NCBI GenBank assembly: GCA_022575985.1
Contig: JAKSXM010000007.1
Coordinates: 1,490,501-1,554,500 of the forward strand
DNA from: Anagrus nilaparvatae
Lineage: Eukaryota > Arthropoda > Insecta > Hymenoptera > Mymaridae
Length of the DNA: 64,000 nucleotides
Direction of reading: 5' to 3'
Below, piece by piece: positions 37,701 to 47,992 of the stretch. Position 1 is the first letter of the stretch, and each line of letters starts with the position of its first letter. Below the pieces are notes generated by a model. It was not told the DNA's origin, did not search any database, and saw only the letters and a list, made by a program, of their open reading frames with translations. The position numbers and the translations under genes were made by a program.

Positions 37701-40700
37701 TTCTCATATTCTTTATCTACCCAAAAAAAAAGTTAATGTAAGAAAAGAATATTAATATGAAGTTTTTCATGTTTAATAACTTGCTAATTTAGATATTTTA
37801 AATCTGAATCAGTAACTGCATGATGGCGATGAACAAGAAGCTAGTGCCTAGTGTCTAAAATTAACACTTTCGGTGCATACGATATTATCGAGTTTAAGAA
37901 TAATCCCTTCTGAATTTACAATCAAAAGGCATCGAAAATTTTCACAATTAAATTTAAAATATTACTTTCTGTAAATGTCTAGAAAATTAATTATCTAGAA
38001 CTTAAAGCTTAGTACCTCTTTTGAAAAAAAATCAAATCAATAAAAAGTTCCTATGCTCACAGCTTAAGTTTTTTCAATCCTTTATTAGCTGAAACGAAAC
38101 TCTCCATATAGAAATTTTTGCATGTACGAATAATACAGGAAAAAATAATTGTTCTGAAAAAAAAACATATTCTTACATAATTCATGTAATAGTTATGAAC
38201 TACATTTTATAAGATTAAATCAAATCGTGTATTTTTAAAAGAAAACAAATTATTTGTTAGTTAATTCAAAAAAAAAAAAAAAAAAATTATGTAAATTCAA
38301 AAGGACTATAATCGAATATTTTTAAAAAGTTTGTACCTTTCTATAATAATTATCATCCTTAACAATCCATTTTTTATTACATGCCTTGTACAGAAGTTAA
38401 AGAAATTATGCATTTATTTATATTTCTATAGTATCAGTTGTTCATGCACGAAAATCAACAACGTGACATAACCAATGTTGATGAGAATATTATAAAGTAA
38501 CAAATAAAAAGTCATAAATAATAATGTAAAAATCGGTTTAACATTTTTCTTATGTATTGATTATATTATTAAATAATTTTTATTTTTTTTTTGATTTATG
38601 AGGAAAATTTATCGTAGTGTAATGATATTTAGAAAAAAAATTATTATTTCGTATACTAATGTTTGTATAATCCTATATAATTTAAAATGTTTTACAAGAT
38701 GTATTTATATTAGCTACAGTTTATACGTATTAGACCGTTTCTTATTACATGAAGAAATAAGTTTCAGAAAATTTTCAATCAGATTACATATCAATAAACT
38801 TTAAAATTTGAATTATTTTAAAGGTTTTTTTAAAGAAATTTTGAATTCGGGATTTTCTTAAATTTCTAATCACTTTCACTTAATATATTTTTAGCTAAAT
38901 CTGATGAAATTCTAGATTTCGGTATTATTTTTTTTACTTTAAAATTTAACCAAAAAAAATGCAAATTGCTGAAAATTCTGCTTATAAGCAAATTAAAATG
39001 TTTTTGTTGACATCAGCAATCCTATTATAAGTAATTCTTGACCAGTAAATGTAAAATGGAACAAACAATTTTCATAAAACATGTTTTTTGACTTCTTATC
39101 TATTAAAAATATCCCTGCTTTCTAAAGCACCTTCTAAAATGACATTAGTACCTAAACCCGGCTTATTTTAAGTCTTTTAATCCAGATTATCATAATTCCT
39201 ATTTGACTCCTGAAATACCAAACTTTCTACACTGAAAAACATTTCCATTTGCCGCAAGCGGAAATATTCTACTTGTAACAAACTTTTAATAACCGGAATT
39301 TTTTTGTACCAAATTCAAATGACTTGAAACGTAAAAATTTTTTTCTTATCGTACCACTGCGCACATATTCTAAATGAGCGAGAAAAAAAATTTATTTTCA
39401 ATTTTCTTCACGTTTGAGGTAAGAAAAAAAATTCCACTATCAGCAAGCGCTTTTTTTTCGACGTAGTACCCTCCCAATCTATAATAATGTTCCCTGTTGA
39501 AATATCTGTCCAAAAAATGATCATGCATAAATTCTGACCATAGGAAATCCAAGAACCTTAGCTAGGAAGTTGTTAACTAAAAATATCAAAATAAATTTTT
39601 ATCTCAAATTGTTTGATAAATTTGATTCAATGAATAACAAAGTAGCATATGAATTAAAATAAGCCAAAGTCTAAGATACAGTACACTGTATAATTATAAT
39701 ATGTTTTAAGGTGATTTAGAATATATAAAAATACCCTGTAATATCTCAAGTAATTAATTTTTTGTCTTATCTTTTTTTTCTCAAAAATAAATACATAAAA
39801 TTGCCGATAATTATTATTATAGTTATTTTTGATTATGTAAACTTTTTTTTACATGTTATTAAAACTTGCATACATGGAAAATATTATGCATTCATCTTAT
39901 ACTAAAATATTCTTATACATGTGCAATAAAATAATTTTTTATGCTTAATTTTATAACTAATGAAATATTTATTTCTAGAAAAATATTTTTTATTGGTTTT
40001 AATGTATTTATCGATTATATACGAATGTAAATTAATTATTATAATGTTTAGATTAAAATCCTGTACTTAGTTCCTGAAATATATTTTATCTTAATAGAGT
40101 AAAACCAGATTAATTGCTATTAATATGATTTAAGAAATCAAATTCTTTAATGCATAAGCACTTTTATTTAATACGGGGGATTAAGTTTTATAATTGCGAA
40201 AAAATTTTTTTATTGCTATAACATGTAAAATATTTACTTTTAGTTTTGTTTGACCGTGACAGAACTTTAAAATTTACAAATATTTTTATGTAATGTGAAC
40301 CTGCTAGAGATTTGTGCTTTTATTTGAATTTTTTATGCCCTTATAACATGCAAAGATTTAAATTTTGATCAATTTTGACTAATTAAATGATCAAAAACGT
40401 AATTGAAAATTTAAACGCTGACAGAAAAAAAAATCATTTATTTTATTCTAAATGATTGCAAACTTCTTAAAATTTTTTAAAAATTATTTTTCTTTAGGTT
40501 TTATGTCATTTGCAATCTTTTAAAAGAAAATAACAACTTTTTTGTAAACACACAACCAATGAACATGGAACATGTTTAAATTTATATTTTGAATCTTGAA
40601 GCCTTTATAATTTTTAAAAATAATTTTAAGCTCCTAAAATCCTTATTATTCTATACCTATTTATCGAAATTATTTTATGTCCCTAAACCTGAATAATTCT

Positions 40701-41976
40701 AAGTTTTTAAATTGAAATTATTCTAAGTCCATTATACCCCCCCTGCTTATAAACATGTTCCATATTTAAAAAAATTCCGGTAGCGGCAACCGGATTTTTT
40801 TTCAGTGCAGCTAAAAATATATCCTAGGCAAAAAATATTTTAGTAAAATAAGCATCTGGTGCTTAAATTATGACAATACTTATTCATTCAACAAGCCAAA
40901 AAAATTACAATTGTACATAACTTTATTATTAAATTGCATAAGAAAATCGAAGCATCTGTCTATGTAAATAGTATTTAATACCTGTATATACTTGAAATTC
41001 ATATAAACTGCAGACAAAGAAATATGCAAATAATATTTAAGACGATAATAATTTACGCTTCATTTAAAGTAATATAAAAAATTCCTCATCCATGAAATAT
41101 TAACACTTGCTCTGCAGCTTGATTGAATAAATAGAGAATATTTTTCTTTAAAAAAATTTTTTAATTTTCTTTAAGCATGTCTTTATATTCAGTCATTTAA
41201 GATTTTTCATAATAAATTCACTTCTGAAAATTTTGATTAAAGGGTACTAGACTACAAGGTACATTTAATAGAAAAAGGCTGATTTGATAAATTAATGATT
41301 GCATATATTAACATAAACAGACTTGATGTATTAATTATTACTGTTAAATTTTTAAATTTACTTCTGTATATTAAAATAGAAATAAAACTCAATAGAGTAT
41401 ACTCAATTTGAAAATTTAAGTCCTCTTTCAAAGTTATAAATATTCTGATGACTAAAATTAATAACTCTAGTGTATTAATTAATTCTTTTTGTTTCTTAAT
41501 AGTTTTGAATAATTATATTAGAGTTTCTAAAGCTCTTTAAGTATCCTTTTTGAAAATTTAAAAGTTAAGTAATTTTCATCAAATTAAAAGCTCTATCTGA
41601 CTCCGAACGTCGATACTCTTGGTATAATTAATTCTTGCTGATCTGGTTAAAGGATAGAAGACGCTTAATTAAACCAATTTTCATCAGGTACCTTTTTAAA
41701 GTTTAAAAATTCAAAGCTACAAAACTACCGATAGAAAGCAATAAAACCAATAAAAACTTCAACTTTCTGCACCGATTCATTAAAAACGTAATAAATAAAA
41801 GAATTACTTACAATACGTTACGTTATTAGGTACATTTAACGATTAGAAATCCATAAATACATTAGCAATATTTGCACTTCACTTTTTAGAAAAGATGTAA
41901 TTATTAATATATTACAAGGACAGAGCGAGATACATTGAAAATATATCAATAAAATGCTTTATTCAAAATTAATAAA

Positions 41977-42008
<32 letters not shown>

Positions 42009-45000
42009 GAAATAAAAAAGCATTTAATCATCATAACTTTAATGCAATCGATCGAATATTATATGAAACGAGAGATAATGTTTTTTTCTTTTTTTATTTA
42101 GTCGTGTGGTATTTAATTACACATAAATATAGTTAGTCAGGTATTTATTAATAAATTGAAAGTTTATATTATTATCTGAAATAATTATTTGTTTTAAATT
42201 TTTATGTGATTTTTTAATATATTATTTATTATAATTATAGATATTTATTTCTTAATCCAATTAAATATTATTTTTCAGTTTATATTTTTTAATAAAAAAT
42301 TTCTATATAATTTTATTTATTCAGTTTTTCAAGAATTTATTTAAACAAATCGAACAAATAAGCACTGTAAAAAAATTGTTATTAAGAAAATCACAAAATT
42401 TGCCCATTACCAAAATAAGGCTACATAGTTTTATATATTTTGATTTACTTTATTCCATAATTAAAATAAAATATTATCATAGACGATCATAGATATAAAC
42501 TCGAGGACAATTGAGATATACCCATGTAGGTATATAAAAAGAAGTGCTTTCTCGCCACTGACGCAGAAAAATTTCACTATTTCTAAAAAGTCATTTTTTT
42601 CTGTATCATTTAATTATTTTTCTATTATATCTTAGCTTTTTATTTATATATAAATAAATTTCGTAAATATTTTTTTTCTCGCAAATGAAATGTCTTTTCT
42701 AGGCTATATAACAAGTACGTTACAATATGTGAATATCTATGATAATTATTAAAGTTAAAATTCGTATTATAATTACTCTTATTAATTATGATCTTTGGAG
42801 AATTTCTTTTCAGATAATAGTTTCAGGAGGTTTAGTTAGCCATCACCAAAACTGCAATATCGCAGTATCCCCTGGTAAAATTTTAACTTTGCAAATTAAT
42901 TCTAATAGTACTTATTGAATTGTATTTATAGCCGTGCAGGGTTCTTCAAAAAAAAACTACAAACGAAAAACTTCTTTTCCTGAACAGTAGTGAATTCACA
43001 TAGTAGTTTAGTGGGCTTCTCCATGGATTCAAAACTATCAAAACTATAAATATAAAGTTTCAGAATTTAATGAAAATACCAAGATTTCAAGATTTTCAAT
43101 ATTTTAAGGGGCAGTACAGGTTAAAATCCGACTTTTTTGAAAAAACCTAATTTTCAGAAAATGTTAACAAAAAATTGAAAATCGAAGAAGAGGAAAACAT
43201 TGCCAAGACTTTGGCGGATTCAAAACTGTGGGTTTGGGTCTTTTTATAGTATGTTTGCTCGGAGAACTTTTTCTTTGAAAATTTATCCTTAATTTTTTAA
43301 AGATAAATATTCAAAGAAAAATTTCTCCGAGCAAACATACTATAAAAAGACCCAAACCCACAGTTTTGAATCCGCCAAAGTCTTGGCAATGTTTTCCTCT
43401 TCTTCGATTTTCAATTTTTTGTTAACATTTTCTGAAAATTAGGTTTTTTCAAAAAAGTCGGATTTTAACCTGTACTTCCCCTTAATATTTTATATTTTCA
43501 ATATTTTAATACCATCATTTCACATTTCATACCAACATTTCGACAATAGTCATAATATCTTGTTATATTAGGATTTAATAAAAGTCAGATTTTATTTTAT
43601 CTACGAACATTGCAAAATAATTATAAAAAACAGGAAAAAAAAAACAATAATACAAAATTTTAAAATTAATAATGTAAATGATAAATTTAATAATTCTTTG
43701 AATTATATTAATTACTAGAAATATCTAACGCTTGCCTTAAATCTTCTATTATATCATTTTCAGTTTCAATACCAATAGATAAACGAATTAAATTTTCAGT
43801 TATTCCGATTCTATCTTTTTCTTCATTTGGCACAGATGCATGACTCATTATGCGACTATAAATTATAATATAAACTTTTATTAAAATTTCAATAAATTTT
43901 CTAAATTATATAAATTAAAATTTATTATCAAACTTATATTTACGGTATTAAAACTAACGATTGAAAACCTCCTAATGAACCTGCTAGAGAAAATAATTTC
44001 AAAGCTTTTAAAAATTTATTAACGTTCGTTTTTATATAAAATGAAACCATTCCAGAATGACCAGTCATTTGTTCAAGTGCTAATTTACGTTGCGGATGGG
44101 ATGGAATTAAAATAACAATAAACATTAAAATTTACGTGGATGAAAAACTTTTTCTACTTGGGGGTTTTTTCTAGAAATTTAGCAACGGCCAAGCCATTTT
44201 TCATGTGCTGTTCCATTAAATTCAATGTTTTTAGTCCTTTTATCACTTGTGAACAATCAAATGGAGATGGAAAAAGAACCATTGCTAAAATTTAAAATAA
44301 AAAGCGTATAACAAACATTTCAATTTTCTTAGCTTCAATCTCGTACCATTATGCGTAAAATTTAATTCTTTTGCAATATCTTCGTTATTGGTAATAGCAG
44401 CACCCATCATGGTGTCCGTTCATGTATTTTGTTAGTGAGTACATGCATATGTCAGCACCAAGTTCTAAGGGTTTCTGCTTAATGTTTTTTAATTTTTGAA
44501 AATTTAATAAATTGTTTAATAAAATTACCTGAAAACAACACGTTTCAAATGTATTATCAACAACGATTGATTATCTGGTCTAAGTTATTTCACGCTTTCG
44601 GAAACTTGTCGAATATTTACTAATTTTAGTAATGGATTTGATGGAGATTCAATCCAAATGCTGATTAAATAATATTTTCCTGCTTAAATATTCAAATTGC
44701 CTATTTGCAAACTTAATATGACTCATAGATTATTCATACTAGCAAAGAAAATGCGATTTATCAGCATTAAATCTTTGTTGAACATTTTCGAAAAAAAAAT
44801 ATTTGTACCACCATAAACATCGTTACCACAAATTTTGTGGTCACCTGTTTTTAACAAACTTGTTATCGCTGTTGTTGCACCAACACCACATGCGAATGTA
44901 TAAGAATAATTTGCATTTTCTAGTACTGATAAACATTTTCCAATGCACTTCTTATTGAATTTCCAGACATTTCAAAATTATTTGCCTATTTTTGTATAAT

Positions 45001-47955
45001 TAAGTTTGATTTTTTTTAAATAACTCAATTAATTTTTTGAAGAGTCATTTGTTTACCATAAAATCATTATTTTCCTCACTATTTGTTGATGAAATTTTTG
45101 GAGTTTTCATTGAACAATCGGGACATTTCAAGGCTTGGTGTCCAGAATGTATCACTTTTGTTTCAAACCAATATTCACTGTTTAAAAACATGTTTTAAAA
45201 TGTTAAAAATAAAATTTGTATTTATTGAGCAAAAGAACTTTTATAAACTAGAAAAATTAACAAATAAATTCGTAACATTTAATATTTGTCTATCATATGA
45301 CATTTAAAAACTGGTATTCAATGAGCTTTGATAACTTGTTTTTCTCAGTTAAATTTTCTATTTTACAATTCAAATGAAATTTATGATTTTCAAAAATAAA
45401 TTGCTCAGAAAAAAAAATCCAGATATTTTTTTTTAGTTTACAAATTTTAGTAATTTAACATTAAAAATTTAATCCTCTTTTTTATTTTGATTTCAAAAAT
45501 AACTATATACAAGATGATAAATATCGTATTTTATTGGAGGGTAAAATTTTTTTGATCGTAAGCCTAACTTTTGGACTTTAATTCTGCTTTTTTTTAAAGT
45601 TTACGAGCAAAAGTTTTTATTAGTGAGATAGGGAAATCAAATCAGTTTATTTAGGAATATTTAAAAATATTTTTACACAATAGAAAATTAATAAAAAATT
45701 TTCAAAAAAAGCATTATGTGAAAACTCTCTATAAAAATATATGATTTCCAGCCGACAAATCTGCACAAAGAAAACTAAATAATTAAAAACATAAAAATTT
45801 ATGTACTCTCATTATAATATATAAACAAGGTAGTTAACTGCGTAAACAGACACTTATTAAATTATCACCAACAATGTAATTTTTTTGTAAATACCGTATA
45901 GGAGCCGGTTTTCGATCAGAAGTCACTTTCTTATACCTAGCTGTATCTTTATTTGTTGAAAAATATACTTTAAAATTAATATTTGGTGTTAAATATTGTT
46001 GCATTTGATCAGGGAAATCCTATATTTTATTATGCCAATTAAAAAAATATCAAATTTATTGATGGGTAATTAATAATTTACATTTATTACAAGTGTACAA
46101 GGTAAGGTAATTTCGATAATGCAAATTCTATTTTTGATAATAGTATCATTTTGATCGAATTAATTTTCGATAATTTGAAAATCGCTAAAACTAAGTTAAA
46201 ATCGTGCGCGTTTTAATAGAATTCTTATAGGTATAACTATACCTATTTCTTAATTCCCTCTCCACTTGTTTTTTCTTGTTTTTTTAATATAAAACACCTA
46301 TAATAAGAGTAAAATATAGTAAACAATAGATGAACTACACACTTGTATAAGCATGTATTTTAAACATTTATTTATTAAAATTTGCTTTTTAATTTTAATT
46401 AACCAAAGATAATAGTTGATATAATGTTTTTAAAACTCAAGGAAACAAAATAGGCGCCTTATGTAAGCAACCTGCTGTATATGTTCAGTTTGCGCGCGAA
46501 TTTATTAGGGGTCGTTTACCTGTTTAATTATTTGTGTATTTAAAAGTAAAAACGACATAAATTTTATGAAAAAAGTGTTGGAATATAGTTTTTATATATT
46601 TTTAATATTAAAATAAAGGTTTTTTTTCATTTCAAAGCGTGTATACGTTATTTTTATTAAAATCAAAGCATTTACGAACATTTATTGTGTTATAAACAAA
46701 GTGATACATAAGTATATAAGTACTTTAAATTGTGTTTATGTGTGTTAGTTTATTAAATATTCTATTAATTATTATAAAATATAGTATAAATAATGTAATT
46801 ATGACAAATTTAGTGTATTATTATTAAATAAATATCGTTTAAATTAAAAAAAGTGTAATTAAATTGAAAATATCGAAAATACCCATACGTGTAAAAAAGT
46901 TCGGATTCGATTATCGATATACCTATTTAAAATAAATTTGCAATAAATAAGTGAATATAACCCTTTCCCTTCATTTATTAAAGCATCACAACGTAATTAA
47001 AAGCATTTTTAGTATTCGGCATAGAGTAGGTTCCCTAAAACTCGATTTTAATAACACATGAGATTTGGTGAAAACGATGAGAAAAATCTCCTAAGGTTGT
47101 ACAAGAGAGCATTTTTCTTATTTTTTTTATTAATTTAAGTTGTTTTTTAATATCGGTAACGTAGAAATTAGTTCTTTAGGGTTTATAGTTTCATAATAAA
47201 ACTCGGTTTTAGATAAATTATGCATACTTTTTTATATAAAAGCGTTTAAAAAATTTGTGTGTATTTGATCGAAAGCCAATACGTTCGAAAACTGGCTCCT
47301 ATACGGTATTTCATTACGTTAAATTATACCAACGTTTTTTTACATAAATATGCGTTTAAAAAAATTTTTATTATTTAAAAGTATGTAATTTAAGAAAAGT
47401 TGTTTTTCTTAATTGTATAATAAAGAATAATATTATTTAACAAAAAAAAAAATTAACATGGGTAAAATCACACGGAAGGTATTTTTCTCCTAGAAAATGA
47501 TCTCTTCCGAATTTGTTTTATTCCGGTAGACTTAAATATTTTCAATTAATGTATGAAACATGTTTTTTCGGAGGGAGGGAGGGAGTTTTCCGATTTTTCA
47601 AAGTTTACTGATAAAGCTAACTTGTTAAATATCATGTAATAAAGTGAAAAATTTAATTATTTTTTTTCACAAACTAGATTAGGTTAAATGTTAATTGCGA
47701 ATTTCTATAAAATTTACCCTCTAAATTTATGTTCGTAAAAATTCTTTTAAGTATATTAGTACCAAATTAACTAATTTTCTATTATTTATGTCTATTTCAG
47801 ATGGCGACTATTGTAAACGCAGTATCGAAACAGCTGGACTACAAGTATTCGGAAATGGTTATTACAATAATGCTGAGAATTTCAAGAATTCTTTATTGCT
47901 AACTGCAGTGACATTGCCTTTAGCAATTTTCCTAACAACGCTTATTTTATCCTGA
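19638..47955 (+). CDS. Angiotensin-converting-enzyme-like (peptidase M2), last three coding exons, GPI-type tail
   Basis: Exons 19638-19778, 36838-37004 and 47801-47955 join in phase (A|AAC; GG|A; G|AT) and encode the C-terminal 154 residues of an ACE-family zinc dipeptidyl carboxypeptidase. Family landmarks in order are [69 protein letters not shown] and VGW. The Cys pair around CDAAG...LHKC, which forms a disulfide in ACE, is present with a longer loop. At the position of ACE Tyr523 (in IRYFVSF) the codon is AAC, Asn. The tail after [13 protein letters not shown] is not typical ACE. It ends in a hydrophobic run ([20 protein letters not shown]) directly before TGA with no charged residue after it, which suggests a GPI-anchor signal, although a C-terminal membrane segment is possible. 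The catalytic exons are not in view. Asn plus a membrane anchor suggests a non-catalytic Ance-3-type protein (inference). Confidence 0.93.
21060..21292 (-). repeat. GC-rich double stem-loop repeat, copy 2 (inverted)
   Basis: Read on the minus strand from TAGTATATTACGATCCCGTG, it matches copy 1 (13115-13345) almost base for base as far as about 21065. Both stem-loops are retained, with a 6-base gap after ATCGC..TAAA. A 67-codon minus-strand frame (21256-21053) parallels the copy 1 frame. Sequence similarity ends at the same place as in copy 1. Confidence 0.75.
21847..22720. repeat. Long imperfect inverted repeat (foldback) in the ACE-like intron
   Basis: The arm 21847-22080 (containing GCTTTTTGGTCATTTTTGGTG and ATAAAATTTAATCTAG) is matched in reverse complement by 22341-22720. 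The arms have diverged more than those at 835-2913. The right arm is interrupted by a separate hairpin at about 22519-22670 that has no counterpart in the left arm. No transposase or clear target duplication was seen. Confidence 0.65.
22519..22670. repeat. Hairpin nested inside the right arm of the larger inverted repeat
   Basis: AGAGTTGCTGTGCTTGAATT at 22527 and its complement near 22644-22663 form a stem of about 50 bp together with the GGAAATTAAAAAGCAAAATT tract. CTCTACGGTGAACC occurs twice as a direct repeat, at about 22589 and 22659. The matching stretch of the other outer arm lacks this block, so it inserted after the outer inverted repeat formed. Confidence 0.7.
24005..24470. repeat. 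Inverted repeat with about 200-bp arms inside element copy A
   Basis: Left arm 24005-24205 (ACATGATTTTCACCCC, TTGATTGGAAAACAAAGAAA, TTACCCCTATTCT) is matched in reverse complement by 24262-24470. The two arms are over 90% alike by eye. Sibling copy B lacks this block entirely. Confidence 0.75.
24470..24613 (+). repeat. 24-bp minisatellite, six units
   Basis: Six consecutive 24-bp units follow the pattern GAATAATWTNGATTTAGGGA plus CTTA. The same 24-bp period is readable in copy B (about 57025-57185) and, on the minus strand, in copy C. The array therefore belongs to the element and is not local expansion. Confidence 0.75.
25141..25194 (+). repeat. Perfect 27-bp tandem duplication
   Basis: GCAGACATTAATTTACAAAA plus TAGGAAA occurs twice in a row without mismatch, a recent local duplication in intron sequence. 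Confidence 0.9.
27960..28110 (+). repeat. Diverged GC-rich stem-loop repeat piece
   Basis: GACCTATGGCCAGAAAAATAA resembles the start of copy 3 (minus strand GGTCCTAGGCCAGAAAAATA at 61818). GGCAGGAAAAT, CTTCCGG and GGCCTATGGCAAGAAAA follow. The relation is recognisable but weak, and the 69-codon open frame across it is not evidence of a gene. Confidence 0.3.
30062..30086 (+). repeat. (ATT)n microsatellite
   Basis: About eight ATT units lie in intron sequence of the ACE-like gene. Confidence 0.85.
32020..32510. repeat. Inverted repeat (foldback) in the ACE-like intron
   Basis: The tract with AAAAAGTCAATGCTTTTCAG and TATTTGGTAT at about 32065-32096 is matched in reverse by 32440-32470. The arms resume at TTTAATTTTAAGAGGAGGTA (about 32240) and close on GAGTTACAGGTAATT and its complement around 32290-32350. 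About 120 bp of the left side has no partner, so one arm carries an indel. Confidence 0.65.
32535..32660 (+). repeat. Diverged relative of the hAT-like MITE at 52769
   Basis: CCAATGTCGGATTTACC and the downstream words GGGCCCCCAGGAATTTTTTTAA and TGGGCCTCCAC resemble the CAGTGCCGGATTTA end and the GGGCCCC / GGCCCCCAC core of the MITE at 52769-52905. One end and no duplication can be assigned. Confidence 0.35.
36838..37004 (+). CDS. ACE-like exon B
   Basis: The acceptor is TTCTTTTTTAG and the donor is TACG|GTAAAT. It encodes [36 protein letters not shown] and [19 protein letters not shown]. The PW, LDxSALxEYF and WL..EN signature positions of M2 peptidases are all kept. Confidence 0.93.
39230..40807. 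mobile_element. Possible 1.58-kb element with CACTGAAAAA ends
   Basis: Left end CACTGAAAAACATTTCCATT then TGCCGCAAGCGG faces right-end complement CACTGAAAAAAAATCCGGTT then GCCGCTACCGG. The interior is AT-rich without an open transposase. No target duplication is visible, so the two ends could belong to separate fragments of one family; a third end is at 4268-4352. Confidence 0.4.
40564..40763 (-). mobile_element. Minisatellite element copy C (short, inverted)
   Basis: CATGGAACATGTTTA at the left and TAAACATGTTCCAT at the right enclose a decayed 24-bp-period array (minus strand GACTTAGAATAATTTCAATT, TTCAGGTTTAGGGACATAAA). Outside the left end, GTAAACACACAACCAATG corresponds to the conserved TTGTGTTTAC flank of copies A and B, so the family extends slightly beyond the short inverted repeats. 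Confidence 0.6.
41977..42008 (+). repeat. (ATT)n microsatellite
   Basis: About ten ATT units in a row; the 60-codon open frame across it is a by-product. Confidence 0.85.
42540..42582 (-). repeat. Fragment of the GC-rich stem-loop repeat
   Basis: The minus strand reads AAATTTTTCTGCGTCAGTGG then CGAGAAAGCACTTC, matching the central part of copies 1-3 only. About 120 bp to the right, TTTCTCGCAAATGAAATG resembles a word that also follows copy 2 near 21395. Confidence 0.55.
43106..43483. mobile_element. 378-bp foldback MITE with 8-bp target duplication
   Basis: The ends are AAGGGGCAGTACAGG and CCTGTACTTCCCCTT. The arms, about 180 bp each (43106-43287 and 43303-43483), are almost perfectly complementary and the loop is very short. 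It is flanked by AATATTTT at 43098-43105 and 43484-43491, an exact 8-bp duplication. The near-identity of the arms and the intact duplication point to a recent insertion. The 8-bp duplication suggests a hAT- or P-type transposase (inference). Confidence 0.9.
43725..45195 (-). pseudogene. Cth: Cystathionine gamma-lyase pseudogene 1 (Cys/Met metabolism PLP enzyme)
   Basis: Minus-strand pieces cover most of a cystathionine gamma-lyase in order. They are [14 protein letters not shown] (N-terminus, about 45140-45185), [28 protein letters not shown] and [19 protein letters not shown]. Then come [42 protein letters not shown] (PLP lysine kept), [32 protein letters not shown] and [30 protein letters not shown] and [12 protein letters not shown] form the C-terminus. 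Some GT-AG intron edges survive, such as CAG|GTAATT. Lesions include a lost base before KCLSV, a TAA at 44585-44587, a frameshift before VVDN, a deletion after YMNGH (44410 region) and a frameshift after LEKTP. The enzyme splits cystathionine to cysteine, 2-oxobutyrate and ammonia; this copy cannot make it. It lies inside the ACE-like gene on the opposite strand. Confidence 0.88.
45889..47311. mobile_element. 1.4-kb element with 27-bp terminal inverted repeats
   Basis: The left end AAATACCGTATAGGAGCC then GGTTTTCGA is the complement of the right end (47285-47311) with one mismatch. If the ends are read as CCGTATAGGAGCC they are flanked by TA on both sides, as for Tc1/mariner-type insertion. 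The interior is AT-rich; a slightly GC-richer patch at 46450-46530 was not identified. A coding-like minus-strand segment lies just inside the left end (45920-46024). No transposase with a DDE/D core was recognised. Confidence 0.65.
45920..46024 (-). other. Coding-like segment, unrecognised
   Basis: After a possible acceptor (AAAATATAG) the minus strand reads [20 protein letters not shown] then [16 protein letters not shown], which is compositionally more like protein than its surroundings. A possible donor GTATAAG follows DTAR. I do not recognise the family. It could be an exon captured by the TIR element or a chance frame. Confidence 0.25.
47801..47955 (+). CDS. ACE-like terminal exon with hydrophobic tail
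   Basis: The acceptor is TGTCTATTTCAG. The phase completes an Asp codon, and the exon continues [30 protein letters not shown], a 20-residue hydrophobic end and TGA at 47953-47955. The upstream exon fits in frame and a polyadenylation signal follows at 47987, so this is the natural end of the gene. Confidence 0.85.
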
Positions 47956-47986
47956 TTTTAATTACATCAAAGAAACATTTATTATA

Positions 47987-47992
47987 AATAAA
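47987..47992 (+). terminator. Polyadenylation signal of the ACE-like gene
   Basis: AATAAA sits 32 bp after the stop codon, within AAATAAATAATTTAAAAA. Its position right behind the terminal exon supports a very short 3' UTR. Confidence 0.55.

Larger units (their letters stand above)
37005..47800 (+). other. 10.8-kb intron of the ACE-like gene
   Basis: It contains a CACTG-ended repeat (39230-40807) with minisatellite copy C in its right end, microsatellites, a GC-rich repeat scrap (42540), a perfect foldback MITE (43106), cystathionine gamma-lyase pseudogene 1 (43725-45195, opposite strand) and a TIR element (45889-47311). The stretches 37005-39229 and 40808-42500 show only AT-rich sequence. 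Confidence 0.7.

Noticed and set aside
45083..45307. 74-codon plus-strand frame
   Set aside because: The opposite strand of its first half encodes the N-terminal [11 protein letters not shown] piece of the cystathionine gamma-lyase pseudogene.
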